This document shows, piece after piece, positions 1-6,606 of a stretch of 12,632 bases of DNA (positions are counted from its first letter, which is position 1; the number at the start of each line of letters is the position of its first letter). The stretch comes from Gammaproteobacteria bacterium (lineage in GTDB: Bacteria > Pseudomonadota > Gammaproteobacteria > UBA12402). Below the pieces are notes generated by a model, which was given only the letters and a program-made list of their open reading frames with translations, was not told the DNA's origin and made no database searches. The stretch lies in assembly GCA_028282395.1 (NCBI GenBank), contig JANQHY010000126.1, positions 1 through 12,632 on the forward strand, given 5' to 3'. The position numbers and the translations under genes were made by a program.

Positions 1-1
1 A

Positions 2-88
2 ATGCAAGAGAAACAGGCAGCAATGCCGATTACTATGCGCAGCATTGCTGAGAGCCGAGCAATAGAAGCAAACAGCGCCAAGCAATAA
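2..88 (+). CDS. Possible C-terminal fragment of an unidentified protein
   Basis: The reading frame starting at base 2 is open from the window edge to a TAA at 86-88 and gives 28 residues, alanine-rich and probably helical, ending in NSAKQ. It would be the tail of a gene beginning outside the window. I do not recognise the family. The other plus-strand frames close earlier, at 51 and 58. A 9-bp inverted repeat lies inside it, so this stretch could equally be non-coding sequence upstream of the tRNA. The minus strand also offers a short open frame with a hydrophobic start. Support is weak. Confidence 0.25.
   Translation: MQEKQAAMPITMRSIAESRAIEANSAKQ
18..50. repeat. 9-bp perfect inverted repeat
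   Basis: CAGCAATGC at 18-26 is the exact reverse complement of GCATTGCTG at 42-50, with a 15-base loop. No T-run follows on either strand, so it is not a typical intrinsic terminator. Its role is unknown. Confidence 0.4.
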
Positions 89-105
89 TTTATTCGTTAA
101 TCTGC

Positions 106-134
106 TTGCTTTCACTGGCCAAAGTCGCTATTAT
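106..134 (+). promoter_or_regulatory. Sigma70 promoter of tRNA-Thr
   Basis: TTGCTT at 106-111 and TATTAT at 129-134 are separated by exactly 17 bases, ending 20 bases before the mature tRNA 5' end. Spacing and hexamers fit a strong housekeeping promoter. Confidence 0.7.
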
Positions 135-154
135 TTGCCCGTTCTATTGGACAG

Positions 155-230
155 GCCGACGTAGCTCAATCGGTAGAGCAGTAGATTTGTAATCTATTGG
201 TTGGAGGTTCGAGTCCTCTCGTCGGCTCCA
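155..230 (+). tRNA. tRNA-Thr (anticodon TGT)
   Basis: A 76-base cloverleaf. The acceptor stem GCCGACG pairs with CGTCGGC, followed by discriminator T and an encoded CCA at 228-230. The D arm is GCTC/GAGC, the anticodon stem is GTAGA/TCTAT with loop TTTGTAA, and the T arm contains GGTTCGAGTCC. The anticodon TGT at 188-190 reads threonine ACA codons. In many gammaproteobacteria this tRNA leads a Thr-Tyr-Gly-Thr-tuf operon. Here it stands alone, followed by AT-rich sequence and a weak terminator. Confidence 0.97.
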
Positions 231-571
231 ATTTCAGCATGATCATTAGCCGCTCTAATTTTTTCATACCGCAAAACATTTATTCATCTATCTATAAATG
301 ATTATGCATTAACTAATGCCCTCTCAATAACATTGATGGCAGCCATTACATCAACACGCTTAATTTTTTCTGCCTATTTGCATCTATCTCTACAAATAAA
401 AACGGATTTTAAGCAGTAATACTTAAGTAAAAGTGTTTAAAAACATGATTAAAAACAATACTCCTGTTATATTTTCTTAAAGAATTGAAAATGTATTACA
501 AATTATTGAGATTATTAATGCTAAACTAGTAGAAAATTAATTAATCAATAACAACTATTACAAATACTACC
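231..571. other. AT-rich intergenic region before the regulator pair
   Basis: After the tRNA terminator there are about 300 bases with no open frame that looks coding. A possible extended -10 element, TGT followed by TATATT, lies at 465-473, but no good -35 accompanies it. The sequence just before the first regulator (540-571) has no recognisable Shine-Dalgarno site. Regulation of the pair must be encoded here, but I cannot define an operator. Confidence 0.5.
245..264 (+). terminator. Probable intrinsic terminator of tRNA-Thr
   Basis: A 5-bp stem, ATTAG/CTAAT, with loop CCGCT runs straight into six T residues at 259-264, 15 bases after the tRNA CCA. The stem is short and AT-rich, but position and T-run fit a terminator. 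Confidence 0.45.
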
Positions 572-1243
572 ATGACAAAAATTGCAATTATTAGCCACCA
601 AACTCTACTGCGGCAATCTGTAAAAACACTTTTACATAATCCGCCTGAGATGACAGTAATCGCAGCGATCAGTACTGATCAAAGCGCCATCCGTCAACTA
701 GAAACACTACAACCCGATGTCACAATATTGCTCAACGACTGCACCTACATCAAGTGGTTTCAACGTCTACAGCAGATTATACGGATTGTACCAACTACTC
801 GACTACTTATCCTGGCAGCACAGCATGAGACTGTATTCCCGTCACGCCTGCTTAAAGCGGGTGCCGCTGGCTATTTAACGCAACACCACTCTCCTGAAGA
901 GCTGATTAGCGCTATTCATGCAGTGACCGCAGGTAAACAGTATCTGTCGCCGAAAATTGCGTCTCAAGTGATGTTAGATCATCTCGATAAAGATCCCGCT
1001 AATCACCCTTTTAGTAGCCTCTCCGACCGTGAATTGGAGATCGCTTACCATCTAGCGAATGGCGGTTCAACAGAAGAGATCGCTAAAATAGTCTATCTGT
1101 CACCATCTACTATTAATTGCTATCGCTATCGTCTGTTAAAACGGCTTAAACTTGAAAATACGACCGCACTAGCTTACCTTGCCGCTAAACACCATCTTAT
1201 TGATCTACCGTATATTCCACCCGGGCAGGAGGACTCTCTATGA
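572..1243 (+). CDS. GacA/UvrY-like LuxR-family regulator with degenerate receiver domain
   Basis: A DNA-binding regulator of the GacA/UvrY/LetA group, 223 residues. Residues 1-120 align along their length with receiver domains of this group (for example SRLLKAGAAGYLT at 91-103), and residues 148-206 form the LuxR-type helix-turn-helix (LSDRELEI, LSPSTINCYRYRLLKRL). The phosphorylation chemistry is gone. The acidic pair is replaced by S8-H9, the acceptor position falls at Leu54 or Asn55 (Asp56 is out of register), the conserved Thr/Ser is Ala82 and the conserved Lys is Gln104. By inference it acts independently of phosphorylation, perhaps as a partner of the regulator encoded directly downstream, which it overlaps by 4 bases. 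The start is the first ATG; no clear ribosome site precedes it. The family assignment is sound; the pseudo-receiver role is inferred. Confidence 0.9.
   Translation: MTKIAIISHQTLLRQSVKTLLHNPPEMTVIAAISTDQSAIRQLETLQPDVTILLNDCTYIKWFQRLQQIIRIVPTTRLLILAAQHETVFPSRLLKAGAAGYLTQHHSPEELISAIHAVTAGKQYLSPKIASQVMLDHLDKDPANHPFSSLSDRELEIAYHLANGGSTEEIAKIVYLSPSTINCYRYRLLKRLKLENTTALAYLAAKHHLIDLPYIPPGQEDSL
1227..1233 (+). promoter_or_regulatory. Strong Shine-Dalgarno site for the second regulator
   Basis: AGGAGGA lies inside the end of the first regulator gene, six bases before the ATG at 1240. With the ATGA overlap this should give efficient, coupled translation of the second gene, whereas the first gene has no visible site. 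Confidence 0.75.
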
Positions 1244-1917
1244 AATCGCCAACAACTGTACTGATTATCGATGACCATCAAATTACCACCGCTGGTATGA
1301 AAATAATGCTGGCAGACAATACATCTATTGAGGTTATTGGTGAAGCAACAAATGGTGAAGACGGCATGCTCCTGGCGCAACAACTAACGCCAGATATTAT
1401 TTTAATGGATATCAAGATGGAGGGAAAAGATGGGTTGTCTACCACGCGCGCTATTTTAGCCAACCAGCCACAGAGCCGTATTATTGGGCTGACTGCCCAC
1501 CATACTGAACCACTACTTATTCAACTTATCCAAGCAGGTGCTAGAGGTTATCTAACAAAATCTTGTTCAATGCAGGAAATTACGACTGCTATTGAAAGTG
1601 TCATGGCTGGTGAGCGCTATATTACTCCAACGGTCACGCAACAACTGGCGCTATCACCATTAGCATTACGTGGAAGTAACAACCCTTTTAATATTTTGTC
1701 ACGCCAAGAACAGCAGGTGATGCATTATATCGTAGTGAAACGCCAAAAAGCTCAACAAATTGCTCAAAACCTACAGTTAAGTAGCAAAACAATTAATACC
1801 TATCGCTATCGAATATTCGATAAACTCGGTATTAGAAATGACATTGAACTACTGCATCTCGCTTGGCACTATGGTATTGCCACACCACCCATCACACCAA
1901 CAACAGCAGAGGAATAG
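1240..1917 (+). CDS. GacA/UvrY-like response regulator (LuxR family)
   Basis: A two-component response regulator of 225 residues. The receiver domain (about 5-122) is complete: acidic pair D11-D12, phosphoacceptor D57 in ILMDIKMEG, switch Thr85 and Lys107 in GYLTK. The LuxR-type helix-turn-helix spans about 150-206 and ends in the SSKTINTYRYRIFDKLGI recognition region typical of GacA/UvrY/LetA. In that family a BarA/GacS-type sensor kinase phosphorylates the regulator, which then activates CsrA-sequestering small RNAs. No kinase, uvrC or csrA is nearby, so it may be a paralogue rather than the main GacA. The start overlaps the upstream gene as ATGA. The pair is probably one transcript. The symbol is left blank because several paralogues exist in related bacteria. 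Confidence 0.92.
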   Translation: MKSPTTVLIIDDHQITTAGMKIMLADNTSIEVIGEATNGEDGMLLAQQLTPDIILMDIKMEGKDGLSTTRAILANQPQSRIIGLTAHHTEPLLIQLIQAGARGYLTKSCSMQEITTAIESVMAGERYITPTVTQQLALSPLALRGSNNPFNILSRQEQQVMHYIVVKRQKAQQIAQNLQLSSKTINTYRYRIFDKLGIRNDIELLHLAWHYGIATPPITPTTAEE

Positions 1918-2028
1918 TAGTTGACCCCATATTATTATGGATAAACTCTTATTAAACGCTACTTTTGACTATCGGCTAGTTTATTATTGGCAACCTTAAT
2001 TATATTATATTTTAATAGGTATTAATAT

Positions 2029-2403
2029 ATGGAAACCAATATGGAAAAAATTACTATTAGCAAAAAATTAGCACTTTTTAACGACTACTGGTCACCAAAA
2101 ATAGTTGGTGATTTAAATGATTCATACATTAAACTCGCAAAATTTAAAGGAGAGTTTGTCTGGCATACACATGATAATGAAGATGAGCTGTTTTTTATTA
2201 TTAAAGGAAAACTCCTAATAAAATTAAGAGATCAGGATATTGAGCTCAACGAAGGTGAGTTTGTTGTCATTCCTAGAGGAGTTGAGCATTTACCCATTGC
2301 AAAAGAGGAAGTTCATGTTATGTTGATTGAAGCAAAAACAACCATCAATACGGGTGATGCAACAAACAGCAAACTCACTAAGAAAAACCTCGATAGGCTT
2401 TAA
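2029..2403 (+). CDS. Small single-domain cupin protein
   Basis: A 124-residue single beta-barrel cupin. Both cupin motifs are visible. Motif 1 starts at G41 with H46, H48 and E53 (WHTHDNEDE). Motif 2 has G76, P82, G84 and H87 (GEFVVIPRGVEH). The three histidines and one glutamate are the usual metal ligands, so a bound divalent metal is likely. The substrate cannot be read from sequence; stand-alone cupins of this type, often annotated as sugar-isomerase-like, are mostly uncharacterised. An alternative start at Met5 (2041) matches the usual N-terminus of such proteins about as well. The gene points toward hfq, but a mobile element now begins 26 bases after its stop codon. The C-terminal 20 residues are lysine- and asparagine-rich and not part of the fold. 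Confidence 0.88.
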   Translation: METNMEKITISKKLALFNDYWSPKIVGDLNDSYIKLAKFKGEFVWHTHDNEDELFFIIKGKLLIKLRDQDIELNEGEFVVIPRGVEHLPIAKEEVHVMLIEAKTTINTGDATNSKLTKKNLDRL

Positions 2404-2423
2404 ATACCATTATGAAAGTAAAA

Positions 2424-2429
2424 ATAGCA
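2424..2429. repeat. Left target-site duplication (ATAGCA)
   Basis: ATAGCA directly abuts the outer edge of the left inverted repeat and is repeated in the same orientation at 5110-5115, directly outside the right inverted repeat. This is the signature of transposition with a 6-bp duplication. Confidence 0.8.
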
Positions 2430-2472
2430 GATACTGTTGGCGAATTCTCCTTTCGTATTATTTACGCAGTTA
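2430..2472. repeat. Left terminal inverted repeat of the cargo element
   Basis: The outer 18 bases (2430-2447) match the right end perfectly. After a poorly matching stretch, TTACGCAGTTA at 2462-2472 matches the inner part of the right end with two mismatches and a 2-base offset. Confidence 0.8.
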
Positions 2473-2667
2473 CGGGCATCGGATCATTCCTAAGCCTAGC
2501 CTCTAGCAAGACATAGTTTCCATAATAGCTATATATACTATCTTACGTTCTTTTAATAGTGTATCGACTAGTTAGTGGATTTATTGCTACCTACAATTTG
2601 TGCTAGCTTGAACAACCTACACAACGACTTATTCATTCGGTTCGGATTAAGTCGGTACTTTATTTAT

Positions 2668-2671
2668 GAGG
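2668..2671 (+). promoter_or_regulatory. Shine-Dalgarno site that sets the HEAT-repeat gene start
   Basis: GAGG sits eight bases before the ATG at 2680. The longer frame opening with GTG at 2575 has no such site, so translation most likely begins at 2680. Confidence 0.7.
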
Positions 2672-2679
2672 AAAAAATA

Positions 2680-4677
2680 ATGCAAAGTCTACAAATTTCT
2701 TTCAATGAGAATCTGTATCCTAACGATGCACAAGCAGAAGATTTAATTAAGCAGGCAGGGCACTTTCTTAATGAGCTAGCAAACTGCGCCAAGCCTAACC
2801 GGGCAAGAGACTTTGCTGAGAAATTAGCAGACATTGACTCACCAGAACTGATGAAACAGCAGGTGGGGATATATATAGGTCTTGGAAAACTCAAGGCAAA
2901 GCGCAGCTATAGTTCGATTTGGAAAAGTTATAAAGAGTCCGATAGAAATAAGAAGCTCTCGACAGAGTGGACGATTCAGGGGAATAATGATCCTTGCTTG
3001 AAAGCACTCACGAATCTGCAGAAGGCATTGGAGCAGTTGATCCAACATACGACCATTACGTTATTGCTTAATGACCTTAAAAGTGGCAGTACTGATACAA
3101 AGAAGAAAGCTGCCCAGACTTTTGGTGAGTTGGGCATTGCAACGGATCCCGTGCTAGATAGTCTGGCTCAAGCATTAGGAGATAAAGAGCATCATGTGAG
3201 ATTCCGAGCCCATAATACACTGGTTGCTCTGGCACAAAAGGATGACAATGTGAAAGCACGCATAGTTGAGCTATTGCTTAATATTCTGAGAACCGGCAGT
3301 GCTGATGCAAAGAGGAAAGCTGCCCAGACTTTTGGTGAGTTGGGCATTGCAACGGATCCCGTGTTGGATGAATTGATTAAGGCATTAGAAAGTAAAGTGA
3401 GTATTATGAGATACGAGGCCCACGATGCACTGGTTGCTCTGGTAGAAAAGGATGAGACAAACAAACAGCGTGTGGTGAAACGGGTAATCCCTGTTCTAAC
3501 AGCCGTTGATGCCGATATGAGACAAGAAGCGGTTAAAACCATTAAGGATTTGGGCGTGGCAAGCGATCCGGTACTAGACGGATTGGTTCGGGCGTTAGGA
3601 GATAAAGATTATTATGTGCGATTAGCGGCTAGTGATGCCTTGGTCGCTCTGGCAAAAAAAGACGATAAAATAAGACAGCGTGTGATGCAACAAGTTACCC
3701 CTGTTCTGACAAGTAACAACAAGATCGCAAAAGATTGGGCGGCTATAACGCTTGGGTATTTAGGTGTGGCAAGTGATCCAGTGCTGGATACGTTGGTGCA
3801 AGCATTAAAAGAAAATAAAAATTTTTATCCGCGAAGAGATGCGGAACGTGCGCTTGCTGCTCTGACAGCAAAGGATGAGGAAACAAAGCAGATTGTGGCG
3901 GCAAGGATAATCACCGTTCTGGTAAATAATGATTATAATTCTTTATCGAAAGAATGGGCGGCTAACCTGCTTAAGTCTTTAGGCGTAACGAGTGATTTGG
4001 CACTGGCCGGGTTAACACAAGCTTTGGGGAGTGACGTGTACTATGTGGAAGGTGCAGCCGACCGAGCACTCGTTGCCCTTTCAGAAAAGGATGAAACAGT
4101 AAAAATGCGTGTGGTTGAGTTATTGCTGGATGTTCTGCTGAAAACAGGTAATAGGAATGCGAGAACAAATGCGGCTGAAATCCTTGGCAAGTTGGGTGTG
4201 GTAAGCGAGCCGGTGCTTGAAGGATTGGTTCAGGCATTAGAAGATAAAGAGAATGTTGTAAGGAGCCATGCCCGCTTTGCGCTGGTTGCGCTGGCGCAAA
4301 AAAATTCCGAAACCAAACAGAAGATCGTATCACTACTACTTCCATTGTTGCAGCAAAAAAACAAGAATAATGATACGGAAAAAGCAGTCAAGAAAATTCT
4401 TCTTGCGCTAGGCATTGATGCTGATAAAACATTGAATGATGCGCCAAAGCACTTGCTTATATCATTCTCATCCATTCTTCAGTCATTAGCAACATCGGAA
4501 GATAAAATAATCATTGACAATGACAACAAGAAACCGCTTATGAATAGTCCTATCTTGACTTTCTCTACTCAGCAAACACATGAAAAGATTGCAGACAGTA
4601 CCATGATAAATGACGATGGGGATAATGAATTGAATGCTTACCAAAATCAACCATCTCAAATAAATTCTATCGAATAG
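2680..4677 (+). CDS. HEAT-repeat protein, passenger of the mobile element
   Basis: A 665-residue all-helical repeat protein. Residues 1-125 form an N-terminal helical region without recognised motif. Six units of 70-72 residues follow (126-195, 196-265, 266-335, 336-406, 407-478, 479-549), then a partial seventh (550-588). Each unit carries two helical hairpins, with hallmarks such as GxLGxASDPVLDxLVxAL and ALVALAxKDExxKxRV, as in HEAT/PBS-lyase-type repeats. Residues about 605-665 are a polar tail rich in Asn and Asp, probably disordered. No signal peptide or membrane segment is seen. HEAT solenoids bind proteins or nucleic acids; none of the repeats shows an enzyme active site. Such proteins occur among secreted effectors of intracellular gammaproteobacteria, but secretion is speculation here. 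The start was chosen by the GAGG at 2668; a GTG at 2575 would add 35 residues. It is the only intact gene in the element. Confidence 0.88.
   Translation: MQSLQISFNENLYPNDAQAEDLIKQAGHFLNELANCAKPNRARDFAEKLADIDSPELMKQQVGIYIGLGKLKAKRSYSSIWKSYKESDRNKKLSTEWTIQGNNDPCLKALTNLQKALEQLIQHTTITLLLNDLKSGSTDTKKKAAQTFGELGIATDPVLDSLAQALGDKEHHVRFRAHNTLVALAQKDDNVKARIVELLLNILRTGSADAKRKAAQTFGELGIATDPVLDELIKALESKVSIMRYEAHDALVALVEKDETNKQRVVKRVIPVLTAVDADMRQEAVKTIKDLGVASDPVLDGLVRALGDKDYYVRLAASDALVALAKKDDKIRQRVMQQVTPVLTSNNKIAKDWAAITLGYLGVASDPVLDTLVQALKENKNFYPRRDAERALAALTAKDEETKQIVAARIITVLVNNDYNSLSKEWAANLLKSLGVTSDLALAGLTQALGSDVYYVEGAADRALVALSEKDETVKMRVVELLLDVLLKTGNRNARTNAAEILGKLGVVSEPVLEGLVQALEDKENVVRSHARFALVALAQKNSETKQKIVSLLLPLLQQKNKNNDTEKAVKKILLALGIDADKTLNDAPKHLLISFSSILQSLATSEDKIIIDNDNKKPLMNSPILTFSTQQTHEKIADSTMINDDGDNELNAYQNQPSQINSIE
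3105..3153 (+). repeat. 49-bp direct repeat, copy 1 (HEAT unit 1)
   Basis: Bases 3105-3153 are identical to 3315-3363, offset by exactly 210 bases or 70 codons, the length of one repeat unit. The third and later units have diverged in DNA sequence, so this pair reflects a recent unit duplication or gene conversion. Confidence 0.85.
3315..3363 (+). repeat. 49-bp direct repeat, copy 2 (HEAT unit 2)
   Basis: The second copy of the identical segment at 3105-3153. It encodes KAAQTFGELGIATDPV in both units. Confidence 0.85.
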
Positions 4678-4757
4678 TTGCCATTGTTAAAATAATTTAA
4701 TTGAAAAAATTACATGGGCGTGCAAATAGAAATCAGGGAAACTAACTGACTCTCTTA

Positions 4758-5084
4758 ATGCTTTATATATTATCCCTTTATAACTCTTTTAGAGGTAAAT
4801 TGTTATGTCACTTAAATTATGAAATAATCATCAATTTATTCCTTCAGAAACGCAATCAATTGCCAAAGCTTCATTTCCAAATTGAAGGGACTACGTCGCA
4901 GGCAACAAGAATAGGGTTGAGAAGAAGTCGCTATAAAAATTTAAAAAAGACGCATCTACAAGAAATTGCCGGCGCTGTCGCACTCAATTTTTCTCGATTA
5001 GCTGCATGGTTTAATAATACCTCATTAGCTATGACAAGACGGTCAAACTTTGGTGCATTGGCTTCCACTGACTGCATAAGTTAG
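4758..5084 (+). pseudogene. C-terminal remnant of an IS1182/IS5-like transposase
   Basis: An open frame of 108 codons. Only its central part, about 4854-5033, is recognisable: IEGTTSQATR, LRRSRYKNLKKTHLQEIAGAVALNFSRLAAWF. This is the closing segment of DDE transposases of the IS1182/IS5-like group, where the usual form is close to xIEGTxSQxxRxxxLRRSRYxGLxKTHLQH. From family knowledge, the IEGT segment probably carries the final catalytic glutamate. Everything N-terminal, including the two catalytic aspartates, is missing, so this is a relic. The first 30 or so codons look like random AT-rich sequence and the apparent start is not meaningful. The stop codon is 7 bases from the 18-bp right inverted repeat, as expected for the 3' end of an IS transposase. 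Confidence 0.8.
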
Positions 5085-5109
5085 ATAGAGGGAATTCGCC
5101 AACAGTATC
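5069..5109. repeat. Right terminal inverted repeat of the cargo element
   Basis: The outer 18 bases (5092-5109) are the exact reverse complement of 2430-2447. The inner block TGACTGCATAA at 5069-5079 extends the similarity imperfectly and overlaps the end of the transposase remnant. Confidence 0.8.
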
Positions 5110-5115
5110 ATAGCA
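5110..5115. repeat. Right target-site duplication (ATAGCA)
   Basis: The same six bases as 2424-2429, immediately outside the right inverted repeat. Confidence 0.8.
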
Positions 5116-5223
5116 TGATGGTGGCATCACAAATCAATTGGAACAACAACACACTACAATAGCAACATTACACAAACAATGTATTATTAACTCCCTCTTC
5201 AAGGAGATTCGTAGCACAAAAGA

Positions 5224-5481
5224 TTAACGTTCTCTATTATTATCGCGATCTCTATTATTGTTATCAAAAAAAGGCACCACGGTTGCAATTGCATGTTTGT
5301 AGACCAGTTGGTGCAGATCTTCACGATCATTATTATTGGCTTTCAAGATAATGGTGTATTGATCAAAACGATCAATATATCCTGTCAGTCGCACACCATT
5401 TTTCAGATAAATAGCTATGCTGATCCGATTGTTACATAGCCTATTGAAAAAGTCCTCTTGTATTGTCCTCATTTTTGCCAT
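5224..5481 (-). CDS. hfq: Hfq-family RNA chaperone, atypical
   Basis: An Sm-like RNA-binding protein of 85 residues that pairs small RNAs with mRNAs as a ring hexamer. Aligned with E. coli Hfq it keeps Q8, F11, N13, Y25, N28-G29, the Sm1 core ending FDQ at 39-41, and the Sm2 signature YKHAIATVVP at 61-70. Two features are unusual. The loop between Sm1 and Sm2 (48-59, ANNNDREDLHQL) is six residues longer than in E. coli. The rim motif RRER at 16-19 reads CNNR, keeping one arginine. The C-terminal tail is short and made of Asn, Asp and Arg (71-85). hfq usually lies by miaA or hflX; here it follows lpxC on the same strand, 171 bases downstream, so it may be a second Hfq. An AAGG precedes the ATG by about ten bases. 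Confidence 0.9.
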   Translation of the reverse strand: MAKMRTIQEDFFNRLCNNRISIAIYLKNGVRLTGYIDRFDQYTIILKANNNDREDLHQLVYKHAIATVVPFFDNNNRDRDNNRER

Positions 5482-5652
5482 TATTCATTACCTTATTTTT
5501 TTCAATCAAAACTACCGCTTCTACCTACTTTTATATGATCGTGAAAGAGTAGAAAGAATTCTCACTCTACACTAAAAATTAAAAATTGATGGAAGCCCCT
5601 ACATTAACTATAATAAAATCCTTTTTTGAGCCAATACCTCACTCTCTCTTGT

Positions 5653-6567
5653 TTATATAGTCGCCAGTGCTGGTTTAACAAATCTAATTGGCAATGCTGC
5701 TGCATCAGGATAGCTAACATACTCCCATGCATCGGTCGTTTCGAGCAGTTTCTGCCTGAGTTGACTATTCAATGCATGACCTGATTTATACCCTTTCAGA
5801 CAGCCAATCAGTTGATGCCCTAGCAGATAAATATCACCAATTGCATCAAGAACCTTATGGCGCGCAAATTCATTTTCGTAGCGTAATCCCCCTTCATTGG
5901 CAATGCGATAGTCACCAATGACAATAGCGTTGTCTAAACTTGCCCCTTTAGCTAAATTTAGCGCCTGTAACTGCTCATAGTCAGCCATAAAACCAAATGT
6001 GCGTGCTCGACTGATATCATCAATAAAAGAAGCTTTGGAGAAGTCTACTTCTACTTCCTGCGGCCGCCCTTGAAAATAGGGGTGATCATAATCAAGTGTA
6101 AATATTACTTTAAAACCATTATAGGGCTCTAAACTGATTGATTTGCCTGACTCGGTAACTGAAATCGGTTTCTTTATACGAATAAAACGTTTCTCTGCTG
6201 CTTGTTCAACAATCCCAGCAGATTGAATAAGGAAAACAAATGGGCTAGCACTGCCATCCATAATAGGTAGTTCACGAGTGTTGACCTGAACTCGAGCATT
6301 GTCAATCCCCAACCCAGCAAACGCTGACATTAAATGTTCAACTGTTGATATACAAACATTATCTTTCACCAGTGTAGTATTGAGTACCGTATCGCCGACA
6401 AATGCCGCTTTAGCGGGAATTTCAACTGTTGAATCAAGATCAACACGCTCAAAAATAATGCCACTATTTGCTGGTGCTGGACACAGAGTCAGCTCAGCAC
6501 GTTCACCTCCGTGCATAGTGATGCCTGTTGCCTTGATCACTTTTCCTAATGTACGCTGTTTAACCAT
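5653..6567 (-). CDS. lpxC: UDP-3-O-acyl-N-acetylglucosamine deacetylase
   Basis: LpxC, the zinc enzyme that removes the acetyl group from UDP-3-O-acyl-GlcNAc, the committed step of lipid A synthesis in the cytoplasm. It has 304 residues against 305 in E. coli and aligns end to end. Visible hallmarks are STVEHLM (E77 as catalytic base, H78 as zinc ligand), PIMDGSASPF, SRARTFGF, the second zinc site HKVLDAIGD, and GHALN with the conserved catalytic histidine. I start it at the ATG at 6567, which gives MVKQRTL and matches the E. coli MIKQRTL start. A TTG two codons upstream (6573) is less likely. It follows ftsZ as the last gene of the division cluster, as in E. coli, after a 213-base gap containing a hairpin and a possible promoter, so it is probably also transcribed on its own. 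In E. coli LpxC is controlled mainly by FtsH proteolysis. Confidence 0.97.
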   Translation of the reverse strand: MVKQRTLGKVIKATGITMHGGERAELTLCPAPANSGIIFERVDLDSTVEIPAKAAFVGDTVLNTTLVKDNVCISTVEHLMSAFAGLGIDNARVQVNTRELPIMDGSASPFVFLIQSAGIVEQAAEKRFIRIKKPISVTESGKSISLEPYNGFKVIFTLDYDHPYFQGRPQEVEVDFSKASFIDDISRARTFGFMADYEQLQALNLAKGASLDNAIVIGDYRIANEGGLRYENEFARHKVLDAIGDIYLLGHQLIGCLKGYKSGHALNSQLRQKLLETTDAWEYVSYPDAAALPIRFVKPALATI

Positions 6568-6606
6568 AGTCAATACTCTACGATAATAAACCTATGTTTT
6601 CTATAT

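Larger units (their letters stand above)
2430..5109. mobile_element. IS-derived cargo element carrying a HEAT-repeat gene
   Basis: A 2,680-bp unit bounded by terminal inverted repeats and a 6-bp direct duplication of target DNA. GATACTGTTGGCGAATTC at 2430-2447 is the perfect reverse complement of 5092-5109, and similarity continues inward (TTACGCAGTTA at 2462-2472 against TTATGCAGTCA read on the minus strand at 5079-5069). Inside lie one intact large gene for a HEAT-repeat protein and the last part of a transposase whose stop codon is 7 bases from the 18-bp right repeat. The bulk of the transposase is absent, so the element cannot move by itself but might be moved in trans by a full-length relative. 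This resembles mobile insertion cassettes, IS derivatives with passenger genes. It separates two convergent genes and interrupts neither. Confidence 0.8.

Noticed and set aside
1927..1940. Small hairpin CCATA-TTAT-TATGG after the second regulator, considered as a terminator
   Set aside because: Only five AT-rich pairs with no T-run on the plus strand; too weak to call.
2575..2679. GTG start adding 35 residues to the HEAT-repeat protein
   Set aside because: No ribosome site precedes it, the added residues lack any pattern, and the ATG at 2680 has GAGG at ideal spacing.
3192..3542. Long minus-strand frames opposite the HEAT gene (also 3971-4345)
   Set aside because: They are shadows of the repetitive coding strand; their compositions follow the repeats and no family is recognisable.
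3050..4340. Regular repeats at about 210 bp considered as a CRISPR or satellite array
   Set aside because: The period is in frame, the repeats diverge as protein-coding units and they encode HEAT hairpins; there are no short identical repeats with unique spacers.
6568..6573. TTG start two codons upstream for LpxC
   Set aside because: The ATG at 6567 gives a start that matches the E. coli protein (MxKQRTL) exactly in register.
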